Assembly: GCF_900104815.1 (NCBI RefSeq)
Contig: NZ_FNTD01000004.1
Location: 7,873,001 to 7,937,000, forward strand
Direction of reading: 5' to 3'
Length of the DNA: 64,000 bases
Source: Streptomyces misionensis
GTDB taxonomy: Bacteria; Actinomycetota; Actinomycetes; Streptomycetales; Streptomycetaceae
Part shown: positions 44,073 to 51,976 of the stretch, one piece after another
Numbering within the stretch: the first letter of the stretch is position 1
Layout of the letters: each line of letters starts with the position of its first letter
Made by a program: the position numbers and the translations under genes
The notes under the pieces: model-generated
Databases searched by the model: none
What the model saw: the letters and a program-made list of their open reading frames with translations, nothing else
What the model was told of the DNA's origin: nothing

Positions 44073-45809
44073 ATGCCCGGCTGCCGTACCCCCTCCGCCC
44101 TCGACCTGCTCCGCCGAAACCCGCGCTTGGCCCAACTGGCGGCGTTCCCCTTCGACTTCGACCTGGAGCGGGCGGAGCACGGCGAAGAGGTCGCCCTGGC
44201 CTCGGGCGCCCCGCTGACCGGCATCGCGGGCGACGACACCGGCGGCACCTACTTCCTTTGCTCCGACGGCGCAGTGCTCTACGCGGACTCGGACGGCCGC
44301 GCCGCGCTGATCGGGCGCAGCGTCGCCGACGTACTGGAACTGGTGACGGGCCTGCCCGGCTGGCGCGACCACCTGGAACTCCCGCCCGGGACCGGAGACG
44401 ACGAGGTGACCGCGGCGGCCCGCGCGCACGAGGCCGATCTGCGCGCCTCCTACGCCCCCGACCTCGACGCCCGGCGTACCGAACTCCTCACCGGACTCGG
44501 GCTGACGCGGCGCCCGCCCACCGAACTCTTCGCCCGCATGCGCCAAGCCCTGCGCGACACGGAGCCCGAGCACGTGCTGCTGCTCACCGAGGAGGGCACG
44601 GCCTACGAGTTGCTCGGCGGGCACCCCGGGCCCCCGTTGGCCGAGGCCGTGCTCACCGCCTGCCGCCTCGACCTGGACCGGCTCAGGGCCGACCCCGCCG
44701 CCTGGCAGGAGGCCGCCTTCTGCCCGGTGCCGGGCGGCGAGGACCCGGAGCACGACGCCCACGCCGCCCTGCGCGCCGCTGTCCTGCACGCGGCGCGGTA
44801 CGACCGCAGGCCCGCCGACCTGCCCCTGCTGCGGCACCTCCTCGAACAGGAGGCCCGTTGCCGCCGCGAGGCCCCCTTCGGCGGCATGGGCGAGGAACTG
44901 CACCTCGCCGTCTTCCTGGTGGCCCGCCTGCTGCGAGAGGAGGACCTGCCCCTCTTGTACGCCGCCCGCGCCGCCAACTTCGACACCTGGTGCGCGTTGT
45001 CGGACCTGCCGCTGGGACTCCCGGGCAAGGGCGCGGAGGAGAAGCCCAGTTGGGAACCCGAGGCGCTGCGACGGTGGGTGGAGGCCCTCGACACCCCCGA
45101 GTGGTTCGGTGACGACCCCGGACGGGAGCCGGACGAGACCTGGGTGACCCTCGCGCGTCGCCGGGGACGTACGGAACTCGCCCGCGTCGCCCTGATCCGC
45201 GCCCTGGACGACATCGGTCCCGCCGACACCGCCGAACTCCTTTGGATTTCAGCCGAGTTCGAGGCGCTGGGCGACCTGCGCCAGGCCGCCCGCGCCCAAC
45301 GTCTCCACACGCGGCTCCAGGGCACCGCCGAGGGCCGTGCCGCCGGGTACACCCGACTCGCCTCCCTGGAGCGGCAGTACGGGGATCTCGAAGGGGCCTC
45401 GGCCTCCCTCCGGGCCGCGCTCGAAGCGCTCGAAGCGCTCGGCGTCGCGACGGCCCCTGCGGATGCCGTCGGCCAGCCGGCCCTCTTCGAGGTAGAGGCG
45501 GCCCGAGCGCAGACCCGTCCGCACCGGCCGGACCGGGGCAACGTCCTCGACCTCACCCTGGAGCACTTCCGGCTCGCCCGGACGGCCGCCGAGACCGGCC
45601 ACGGGGCACTGGGCCGCCAGTCCCTCGCGACGGCCTCGGCACTCCTCGCCGCGCTCGCCCGCCCGCTGCCCCCGGCCCTGCTGCGCGCGGCCCACTCCGC
45701 GGCCCTCGCCTGCGCGGACACCGAGCCGGCCGACCGTTGCGCGGCCCTCGTGGCGGACGAGGAGCGGCGTGCGGCAGAGCACCCCCGCGACGGGGACGAC
45801 GCGGGCTGA
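44073..45809 (+). CDS. Unknown protein with SUKH-like N-terminus and helical repeats
   Basis: 578 residues, no signal or membrane segments. Residues about 10-100 (LLRRNPRLAQLAAFPFDFDLE, GDDTGGTYFLCSDGAVLYADSDGRAALIGRSVADVLELVTGLPGW) resemble SMI1/KNR4 (SUKH) domains, which act as immunity or interaction modules. The remainder, from about 140, is alanine-rich helical sequence with paired-helix units (LGDLRQAARAQRLHTRLQG, YGDLEGASASLRAALEALEAL) like TPRs. I do not recognise the family as a whole. Only a weak AGGG precedes the ATG. A divergent kinase lies on the other side. Confidence 0.7.
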   Translation: MPGCRTPSALDLLRRNPRLAQLAAFPFDFDLERAEHGEEVALASGAPLTGIAGDDTGGTYFLCSDGAVLYADSDGRAALIGRSVADVLELVTGLPGWRDHLELPPGTGDDEVTAAARAHEADLRASYAPDLDARRTELLTGLGLTRRPPTELFARMRQALRDTEPEHVLLLTEEGTAYELLGGHPGPPLAEAVLTACRLDLDRLRADPAAWQEAAFCPVPGGEDPEHDAHAALRAAVLHAARYDRRPADLPLLRHLLEQEARCRREAPFGGMGEELHLAVFLVARLLREEDLPLLYAARAANFDTWCALSDLPLGLPGKGAEEKPSWEPEALRRWVEALDTPEWFGDDPGREPDETWVTLARRRGRTELARVALIRALDDIGPADTAELLWISAEFEALGDLRQAARAQRLHTRLQGTAEGRAAGYTRLASLERQYGDLEGASASLRAALEALEALGVATAPADAVGQPALFEVEAARAQTRPHRPDRGNVLDLTLEHFRLARTAAETGHGALGRQSLATASALLAALARPLPPALLRAAHSAALACADTEPADRCAALVADEERRAAEHPRDGDDAG

Positions 45810-46310
45810 TCACTGCGCGTGCGGCGCCCCCCGGCTGCCGTCGCCGAGTTCCGTTCCCTCCTGCGCGGCGGTCGGACCATCGGCGGTGCGCCCGGTGACG
45901 TGGTGGGCGGTCGGGGTGCGCGGCGGCGAGGTCGACACGTTCGGGATGTGCGTCGCGCGCAGCTCGCCCGGAGTCCGGCGGGTGCGCCTGGGGAACGCCC
46001 ACGTGCGCAGCACATCCGAGGGCCCGGCCTGCCCCCGTCGGAGTCGACGTGCTCGGCCGGACGCGGCGGCCACACCGCTCGTCGACGGCCGCGGGCGGCG
46101 ATGCGCCCAGGAATGTGTTGCGTGCATGTCAATACTGCGCTTACCTTTACGCGCGTCAACTCGGCCTCGGTCACGGGGCATTGATGGCACACCCTGCCGA
46201 TCCCATCGCAAGCGTTCACGTCCCGCCAGCTCCACCACCGACCGCCGACGGCACCACGGCCGCCCCGGCCCGAGCACTTCGCGGTATCCCTGCACACTCC
46301 TAGGAGCACC
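45810..46310. other. Non-coding region upstream of the lysozyme gene
   Basis: About 500 bases without a credible gene on either strand. The first 290 bases are GC-rich and featureless. Positions 46110-46160 are richer in A/T (tgtcaatactgcgcttacctt), the most likely promoter area for the two cell-wall hydrolases. I looked for a ydaO (c-di-AMP) riboswitch, common before such genes, and did not find its conserved elements. TAGGAG immediately before 46311 is the ribosome site. Confidence 0.5.
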
Positions 46311-47609
46311 ATGTTCGCAGCCGCCCTCTCGCGGTTCAGATCCGGCAACAGCGGTCGCGGTCCTCGCCGGGCCCTCCTCCGAGCGGGCGGGCTGCTGGCC
46401 GCGGTCCTCAGCGTGCCGGTCCTGCCCGGCACCGCCTCGGCGGCCGCCGGGGACCACGGGATTCGCGTGCGCATGACGCACCCGGACCAGGACCATGCCG
46501 GATCCGGGCTCCAGCGTCTGGGCGCGGCGTCTTCGGCGATGACCGCGTCGGCCGCCGTCGGCACGGGACCGGCCGGCCTCGACGTCAGCCACTACCAGAC
46601 CAACGTCGACTGGACGTCCGTCAAGAACAACGGCGCCGCCTTCGCCTACGTCAAGGCCACCGAAGGCACCGATTACACGGACCCGTCCTTCTCCCAGCAG
46701 TACAACGGCGCGTACAACGCCGGACTGATCCGCGGCGCCTACCACTTCGCGCTCCCCGGCAACTCGACCGGTACCGTCCAGGCCGACTGGTTCGTCGCCC
46801 ACGGCGGCGGCTGGACCGCCGACGGCAGGACGCTGCCGCCCGCCCTGGACATCGAGTACAACCCCTACGGGGCCACCTGCTACGGGCTGAGCCAGAGCGC
46901 GATGGTCTCCTGGATCCGGGACTTCAGCAACGAAGTGCGGGCCAAGGTCGGGCGCTACCCGGCGATCTACACCACCACCGACTGGTGGACCACCTGCACC
47001 GGCAACAACAGCAGCTTCGCAAGCACCAACCCGCTGTGGATAGCCCGCTACTCCAGCAGCCCCGGCATGCTGCCCGCCGGCTGGTCCACCCAGACGATCT
47101 GGCAGTACGCCGACTCGGGCACCTTCCCCGGCGACCAGGACACCTTCAACGGCACGCTCACGGACCTCCAGGCCTTCGCCAAGGGAAGCGGCTACACGCC
47201 GCCGCCCACCGCGAGTTGGCCCACCGTGCAGCAAGGGGCAACCGGCGAGCGGGTCAAGACCGTCCAGTACCTGCTCGACGCCCACGGTTCCGCGCTGACG
47301 GTGGACGGTTCGTTCGGGCCGGCCACCGACTCGGCGGTGCGCTCGTTCCAGTCCGCGCACGGCCTCGGCGCCGACGGCGTTGTCGGCCCCGCCACCTGGC
47401 AGGCCCTCGTCCTCACCGTGCAGCAGGGATCGTCGGGACCCGCGGTCCAGGCGGTGCAGAGCCAGCTCGACGCCCGCGGTTCCGCGCTGACGGTGGACGG
47501 TTCGTTCGGGCCCGCGACCGACTCGGCGGTGCGCTCGTTCCAGTCCGCGCACGGCCTCACCGTGGACGGCATCGTCGGTTCGAACACCTGGCAGAGCCTC
47601 GTTTCCTGA
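46311..47609 (+). CDS. Secreted GH25 lysozyme with two peptidoglycan-binding domains
   Basis: A 432-residue exported muramidase. The N-terminal leader ([26 protein letters not shown]) is cleaved near residue 45. The GH25 domain spans about 85-290: [13 protein letters not shown] (D91), [20 protein letters not shown] and ALDIEYNP with the catalytic pair D180/E182. Two peptidoglycan-binding type-1 domains (about 300-365 and 368-432) follow, each with [21 protein letters not shown]. It cuts the glycan chain of cell walls, for growth, lysis of other bacteria, or morphology. TAGGAG precedes the ATG. It is 34 bases from a carboxypeptidase gene, so glycan and peptide are cut by products of one operon. 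Confidence 0.93.
   Translation: MFAAALSRFRSGNSGRGPRRALLRAGGLLAAVLSVPVLPGTASAAAGDHGIRVRMTHPDQDHAGSGLQRLGAASSAMTASAAVGTGPAGLDVSHYQTNVDWTSVKNNGAAFAYVKATEGTDYTDPSFSQQYNGAYNAGLIRGAYHFALPGNSTGTVQADWFVAHGGGWTADGRTLPPALDIEYNPYGATCYGLSQSAMVSWIRDFSNEVRAKVGRYPAIYTTTDWWTTCTGNNSSFASTNPLWIARYSSSPGMLPAGWSTQTIWQYADSGTFPGDQDTFNGTLTDLQAFAKGSGYTPPPTASWPTVQQGATGERVKTVQYLLDAHGSALTVDGSFGPATDSAVRSFQSAHGLGADGVVGPATWQALVLTVQQGSSGPAVQAVQSQLDARGSALTVDGSFGPATDSAVRSFQSAHGLTVDGIVGSNTWQSLVS
47286..47366 (+). repeat. 81-bp direct repeat, copy 1
   Basis: Coding DNA of the first peptidoglycan-binding domain. It matches 47478-47558 at about 79 of 81 positions, so the domains arose by a recent duplication or were homogenised. 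Period 192 bases. Confidence 0.85.
47478..47558 (+). repeat. 81-bp direct repeat, copy 2
   Basis: Second copy, in the C-terminal binding domain of the same lysozyme. The flanking parts of the two domains differ much more, so identity is limited to this core. Confidence 0.85.
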
Positions 47610-47643
47610 GCATCGGCACGCCATCACAGATGAGGGGACTTCC

Positions 47644-48423
47644 ATGACACCCGTACGACGCTCCGCCGACGGCATCGACCGCCGCGCCCTGCTCCGGGGC
47701 GCGGCAGGGCTGACGGCCACGCTCGGCCTGGCGGCAACCATCGGCCTCCAGGCAGCGGGCCAGGCCTCGGCCTACGGCTGGTCCCGCACCCTCCAGCAGG
47801 GCGCCTCCGGCTCCGACGTGGTCGAACTCCAGATCCGCGTCGGCGGGTGGGCCGCCTCCGGCGCCCAGCAGACCTATGTCGCCTGGGACGGCGCCTTCGG
47901 CCCGGCCACGACCGCTGCCGTCCAACGCTTCCAGTCCGCCTACGGGTTGAGCGCGGACGGCGTCGTCGGGCCGCAGACGCAGAGCGTGCTCAACAGCCTC
48001 GAGGCCGGCGACGGATCCACCGCCCACTTCGACTGGAGCGAGTTCTCCTCGCAGGACGGCTCCGGTTTCAGCGGTGGAAAGGTCGACGCCGCGACGGTCA
48101 AGGAGAACCTGCGCCGCCTGATGTACAAGCTGGAGGCCGTGCGCAAGAAGGCCGGAAACAGCCCGATCACGGTCAACTCCGGCTTCCGCAGCATCGCGCA
48201 CAACGCCGCGGTGGGCGGCGCGTCCAACAGCATGCACGTCTACGGCGTCGCCGCGGACATCGTCGTCTCCGGCTACAGCACCCTGCAGACCTACCGGATC
48301 GCCGAGACGTGCGGCTTCTCCGGCCTCGAGGCGTACACGCACTCGTGGCAGCACGTCGACAGCCGTGTCCAGTACCCCTCGTACGGCTCCGGCTCGTGGT
48401 GGTGGGAGAGCGGCGTGGCCTGA
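47644..48423 (+). CDS. Secreted M15 zinc D-Ala-D-Ala carboxypeptidase
   Basis: A 259-residue exported protein. Leader with twin arginines (DRRALLRGAAGLTATLGLAATIGL) points to Tat export, cleaved near ASA at 43. One peptidoglycan-binding domain (about 48-118, DGAFGPATTAAVQRFQSAYGL) and an M15A peptidase domain (about 125-245) with zinc ligands H198 and D205 in SMHVYGVAADI and H237 in WQHVDSR. It trims peptide stems. GAGGGG lies six bases before the ATG. A very strong terminator follows. Confidence 0.93.
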   Translation: MTPVRRSADGIDRRALLRGAAGLTATLGLAATIGLQAAGQASAYGWSRTLQQGASGSDVVELQIRVGGWAASGAQQTYVAWDGAFGPATTAAVQRFQSAYGLSADGVVGPQTQSVLNSLEAGDGSTAHFDWSEFSSQDGSGFSGGKVDAATVKENLRRLMYKLEAVRKKAGNSPITVNSGFRSIAHNAAVGGASNSMHVYGVAADIVVSGYSTLQTYRIAETCGFSGLEAYTHSWQHVDSRVQYPSYGSGSWWWESGVA

Positions 48424-48442
48424 TCCGCCCGCTCCGGTGCAC

Positions 48443-48480
48443 CGGGCCCGTCCGCGTCGTCGTCGGCGCGGACGGGCCCG
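48443..48480 (+). terminator. Strong terminator after the cell-wall hydrolase operon
   Basis: Perfect 14-bp stem (CGGGCCCGTCCGCG / CGCGGACGGGCCCG) with a 10-base loop, 19 bases past the carboxypeptidase stop; it faces the convergent transporter gene. Confidence 0.88.
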
Positions 48481-48571
48481 CCGTCGATCCGGCCCGCGAG
48501 GTGGCTGAGCGGGGCGGCCGGCCGACCGCCCTCACCCGGGCCGCAGGGCCTCGGTTCTCGGGCGCGCCGGG

Positions 48572-49681
48572 TCAACCCGCGTCTGCGGTACGGGCGTTCC
48601 AGCGCTCCTCGACCTTGGCCACGCGCCAGTAACCGATGGCCAGGGCCCAGACGACCACGAAGAGGCCGACGATGACGTAGCCGACGTGGTCGAGGTCCAG
48701 GCCCGCGATCCAGCCGGACACGCCGTCGCTCAGGCCGAGCTTGTCGTGCAGGACGCCGACCAGTTCGATGGTGCCGACGAAGAAGGCGACGGCGATGGAC
48801 AGCCCGGTGATGGTGAGGTTGTAGAACACCTTGCGGACGGGGTTGGAGAAGGCCCACTGGTAGGCGAAGTTCATGAAGGTGCCGTCGAGGGTGTCGAAGA
48901 GGCTCATGCCGGCGGCGAAGAGGAGGGGCAGGCAGAGTATCGCGTACCAGGGGAGGCCGGCGGCGGCGCCGTTGCCGGCGAGGGCGAGGAGCAGGACCTC
49001 GGTGGTGGTGTCGAAGCCGATGCCGAACAGGAAGCCGAGGGGGAACATCTGGCCGGGGCGGCGGATGGACTTCGTGAGCCGTCCCAGGATGCGGTTCATG
49101 AAGCCGCGTGAGTCGAGGTGCGCCTCCAACTCGGCCTCGTCGTAACGTCCGGCCCGCATGGCCTTGAAGACACGGGCGATGCCGACCAAGGCGACGAGGT
49201 TGAGCGCGGCGATGAGGTACAGGAAGCCGCCGGAGACCGTGGTGCCGACGGTGCCGAGCACCTGGTGGGTGCGCGAGCCGTCGTTCATCAGGGTGCCGGC
49301 GAGCTGTGCGCCTCCGGCGACCAGCGCGGCCATGGCGATCACCACGCTGGAGTGGCCGAGCGCGAACCAGAAGCCGACCGAGACCGGCCGCTGCCCGTCG
49401 GCCATCAGCTTGCGGGTGGTGTTGTCGATCGCGGCGATGTGGTCGGCGTCGAACGCGTGCCGCATCCCGAGGGTGTACGCCGTGATGCCCAGGCCGACCC
49501 CGAACGCCTTGGTGCCTACCTCGTAGTGATGTGGGGTGACGAGCAGGAAGAGGATCCCGAAGGCGATCACGTGCAGGACGACGATCACGGTCAAGAGGCC
49601 GGCGGTTCGGACGGTGTCCGCGCGCCGCCAGCGGAAGGAAGGGGAGGCGGCGGTTTCGGGCACGCCTTCGGGCATGGTCAT
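48572..49681 (-). CDS. HoxN/NicO-type nickel-cobalt transporter, probably cobalt
   Basis: A 369-residue, eight-helix permease. The metal-binding signature in helix 2 is RHAFDADHIAAIDNTTR, and the second signature is GFWFALGHSSVV, both diagnostic for NiCoT permeases; GFDTTTEV is the third conserved element. NiCoT enzymes accept nickel and/or cobalt. Because a cobalamin riboswitch lies directly upstream on the same strand, cobalt for vitamin B12 synthesis is the likely substrate. ATG at 49681 has GGAG nine bases away; a second ATG two codons later is possible. Confidence 0.93.
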   Translation of the reverse strand: MTMPEGVPETAASPSFRWRRADTVRTAGLLTVIVVLHVIAFGILFLLVTPHHYEVGTKAFGVGLGITAYTLGMRHAFDADHIAAIDNTTRKLMADGQRPVSVGFWFALGHSSVVIAMAALVAGGAQLAGTLMNDGSRTHQVLGTVGTTVSGGFLYLIAALNLVALVGIARVFKAMRAGRYDEAELEAHLDSRGFMNRILGRLTKSIRRPGQMFPLGFLFGIGFDTTTEVLLLALAGNGAAAGLPWYAILCLPLLFAAGMSLFDTLDGTFMNFAYQWAFSNPVRKVFYNLTITGLSIAVAFFVGTIELVGVLHDKLGLSDGVSGWIAGLDLDHVGYVIVGLFVVVWALAIGYWRVAKVEERWNARTADAG

Positions 49682-49717
49682 ACGGTCACGCTCCAGCACC
49701 TCGTGGATCAGATTCGT

Positions 49718-49892
49718 GGTGCCGTGGCCGGTCTCCTGGCTGACGGGTCATCGCGCCCGCCCCTGCCTTCCCGGCCGCGAGACCAGTGGCAATGCGTGGG
49801 GCGGGAACTTCCCGATCACAGTGGCGAGGGCCGCTCCGGACTGAGCCCCTGAGGGCTGTCACCGGTCTTCCCGAACACCACGGCCCGCTCAC
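49718..49892 (-). promoter_or_regulatory. Cobalamin (B12) riboswitch
   Basis: Read on the minus strand, the conserved blocks appear in order: GGGAAG and CCGGTG (49872-49860), GCCACTGG (49790-49783), GGGAAGGC (49772-49765), ATGACCCG (49751-49744) and the B12 box AGCCAGGAGACC (49741-49730). The box ends 48 bases before the transporter ATG. When B12 is abundant the folded aptamer should shut off transporter expression, most likely at translation because the start region is so close. Confidence 0.92.
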
Positions 49893-50159
49893 CCTAGAAG
49901 GCCGGACGTCGAGGTTGCAAGGCAGCGTGGACGCGCAGGCGATGAGGCGGGATGTCGCTCATCGCGATGGCAGGGCCATGCGTCCCGCCCCGCGGAACGC
50001 GCCGGGCGGCGCACCATCGGTGGCCGGGGAGCAGGGAGGAGCGGCCGGCCCAGGCGACCGGTACACGGCCGTGGCGAGGGCGGAGCAGGCCGCGGAGAGG
50101 AAGCGCAGGGTGGCCGGGGTGCGACTCGATTGACCTCGCGGTCGGGCCCGGGGACGAGT
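49893..50159. other. Non-coding gap upstream of the riboswitch
   Basis: About 270 bases with no credible gene. The promoter of the riboswitch-transporter transcript should lie near its left part; ctcaccctagaag around 49890-49900 is the only candidate -10 like stretch I saw. Confidence 0.45.
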
Positions 50160-50190
50160 GAGGGGCGGCCGGGGGGTGCGGCCGCCCCTC
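50160..50190 (-). terminator. Terminator of the tripeptidyl aminopeptidase gene
   Basis: Perfect 11-bp stem (GAGGGGCGGCC / GGCCGCCCCTC) with a 9-base loop, 19 bases past the stop codon at 50209 on the minus strand. Confidence 0.85.
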
Positions 50191-50208
50191 CTCACCGTGT
50201 GAACGAGG

Positions 50209-51807
50209 TCACGGCTTGGGCGTGGCGTGCGGGGCGCAGGTCACGTCGGAACCGTCCAGTTCGCCGTCGATCAGATAGGCGTCGACGCGCTGGTTGATGC
50301 AGGGGTTCTCCAGGCTGGTCACCCCGTGGGAACCCGCGTCCCTCTCGGTGATCAGACGGGAGCCGGCGAAGCGCTTGTGCAGCTCGACCGCCCCCTCGTA
50401 GGGGGTCGCGGCGTCGCGGGTCGACTGCACGATCAGCACCCGCGGCAGACCCTTGTGGGTCGTGACGTCGACCGGGTTCTGCTGCTTGACGGGCCAGGTG
50501 GCGCAGGGCAGGTTCATCCAGGCGTTGGCCCAGGTCATGAACGGGTAGTCCTGGTTGAGCCGGGTGTTGTCCCGGTCCCAAGTGCGCCAGTTGGTGGGCC
50601 ACTTGGCGTCGGTGCACTCGACGGCCGTGTAGACCGCGTTGGAGTTCTCCGACGCGGTGTTGCCCGCGGTGTCCGACATGTCGGGGGCGGCCGCGTCGAC
50701 CAGGGCCTGGGTGTCACCGGCGACGTACTTGCCGAAGACGGTGGCGACCGGCACCCATGAGGAGTCGTAGTAAGGGGCGCTCTGGAAGAAGGAGATCAGC
50801 TCGGCGGGACCGACGACCCCGCCGATGGGGCTCTTCTTGGCGGTGGCGCGCAGCTGGAGCCACTTGTCCTGGACGGCGGCGCGCGTGGTGCCGAGATGGA
50901 AGGCGGCGTCGTTGGCGGCGACCCAGTCCTCCCAGTCCTTCCAGCGGCCCTCGAAGGCGACGTCCTGGTTCAGGTTCGCCTGGTACCAGATGTTGTCCCG
51001 GGCCGGGTTGGTCACGCTGTCCACGATCATGCGGCGCAGGTGGCCCGGGAAGAGGGTGCCGTAGACGGCGCCGAGGTAGGTGCCGTAGGAGACACCGAGG
51101 TAGTTGAGCTTCTGCTCGCCGAGCGCGGCGCGGATGACGTCGAGGTCGCGGGCGGTGTTCGGCGTGGTCATCTGCTGGAGCATGGTGCGGCCGGTGCGGT
51201 CCAGGCAGCCGTCGGCGTACGCGCGGGCCAGCTTGCGCTGGGCGAGCTTGTCCGCCTCGGTGTCCGGGACCGGGTCCGCCTTCGGTGCCCGCACGAACTC
51301 CTGCGGGTCCGCGCAGGAGATGGGCGCCGAGTGGCCGACGCCGCGCGGGTCGAAGCCGACGAAGTCGTAGGCCTTGGCGACGTTCGCCCAGACCGGCTTC
51401 TTGCCGGTCACCCGGGTCGGGAAGCGCAGCCCGGAGCCGCCGGGGCCGCCCGGGTTGTAGACGAGCGCGCCCTGGCGCTCGGCCGGGGTGCCGGTGCTGC
51501 CGACACGGTCGACGGCGAGCTTGATCTGCTTGCCGTCCGGGTGGGCGTAGTCGACGGGCACGCTGACCCAGCCGCACTGGATGGGCTTGGCCAACCCCCA
51601 GTCGGCCGGGCAGTCCTGCCAGTCGATGCCGGCCTTGGCGGCGCGGGCGGCGGCGATCTCCACGCCCTTCGCCGCGCGGTCCTGGCTCGGCCGGCCAGCG
51701 GCGCCGGCCGCGGGCGCCGAGACGACACCCGCGATCATGCTTGCGGTGACGAGTGCTCCGGCCGAACCGAGCGCCAGCAGGCGGCTCTTCGGTCTGTTCT
51801 CCCTCAA
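50209..51807 (-). CDS. Secreted tripeptidyl aminopeptidase, peptidase S33
   Basis: A 532-residue exported alpha/beta-hydrolase peptidase of the streptomycete Tap/Slp type. The signal peptide runs about RPKSRLLALGSAGALVTASMIAG, cleaved near PAAGA. The mature part has LVYNPGGPGGSG (oxyanion region), FDPRGVGHSAP, the nucleophile GVSYGTYLG, a late DAATPYEGA and the catalytic histidine in DAGSHGVT. It should release N-terminal tripeptides from proteins outside the cell. The TTG start is inferred from the GGGGAGGGG just upstream and the proper signal length; earlier in-frame codons give a non-signal extension. It shares no operon with its neighbours. Confidence 0.9.
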   Translation of the reverse strand: MRENRPKSRLLALGSAGALVTASMIAGVVSAPAAGAAGRPSQDRAAKGVEIAAARAAKAGIDWQDCPADWGLAKPIQCGWVSVPVDYAHPDGKQIKLAVDRVGSTGTPAERQGALVYNPGGPGGSGLRFPTRVTGKKPVWANVAKAYDFVGFDPRGVGHSAPISCADPQEFVRAPKADPVPDTEADKLAQRKLARAYADGCLDRTGRTMLQQMTTPNTARDLDVIRAALGEQKLNYLGVSYGTYLGAVYGTLFPGHLRRMIVDSVTNPARDNIWYQANLNQDVAFEGRWKDWEDWVAANDAAFHLGTTRAAVQDKWLQLRATAKKSPIGGVVGPAELISFFQSAPYYDSSWVPVATVFGKYVAGDTQALVDAAAPDMSDTAGNTASENSNAVYTAVECTDAKWPTNWRTWDRDNTRLNQDYPFMTWANAWMNLPCATWPVKQQNPVDVTTHKGLPRVLIVQSTRDAATPYEGAVELHKRFAGSRLITERDAGSHGVTSLENPCINQRVDAYLIDGELDGSDVTCAPHATPKP

Positions 51808-51976
51808 GTGGGCCCCTCCCCGAACAACGCTGCGAATAGTCAGGCGGGGATCCTCCCGGCTGTGAGAGGGCTGTGAACAGGGCCCGACCACCATCTTTAT
51901 CAATCCGATAACCGGATGGTCACGTCCCGTTGAGCGGAGCAGGGCCCGTTCGGGCGAACAGGGCAGGGGCTCGGTG

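Noticed and set aside
46000..46310. ydaO/c-di-AMP riboswitch before the lysozyme gene
   Set aside because: Expected from other Streptomyces cell-wall hydrolases, but its conserved sequence blocks are not present.
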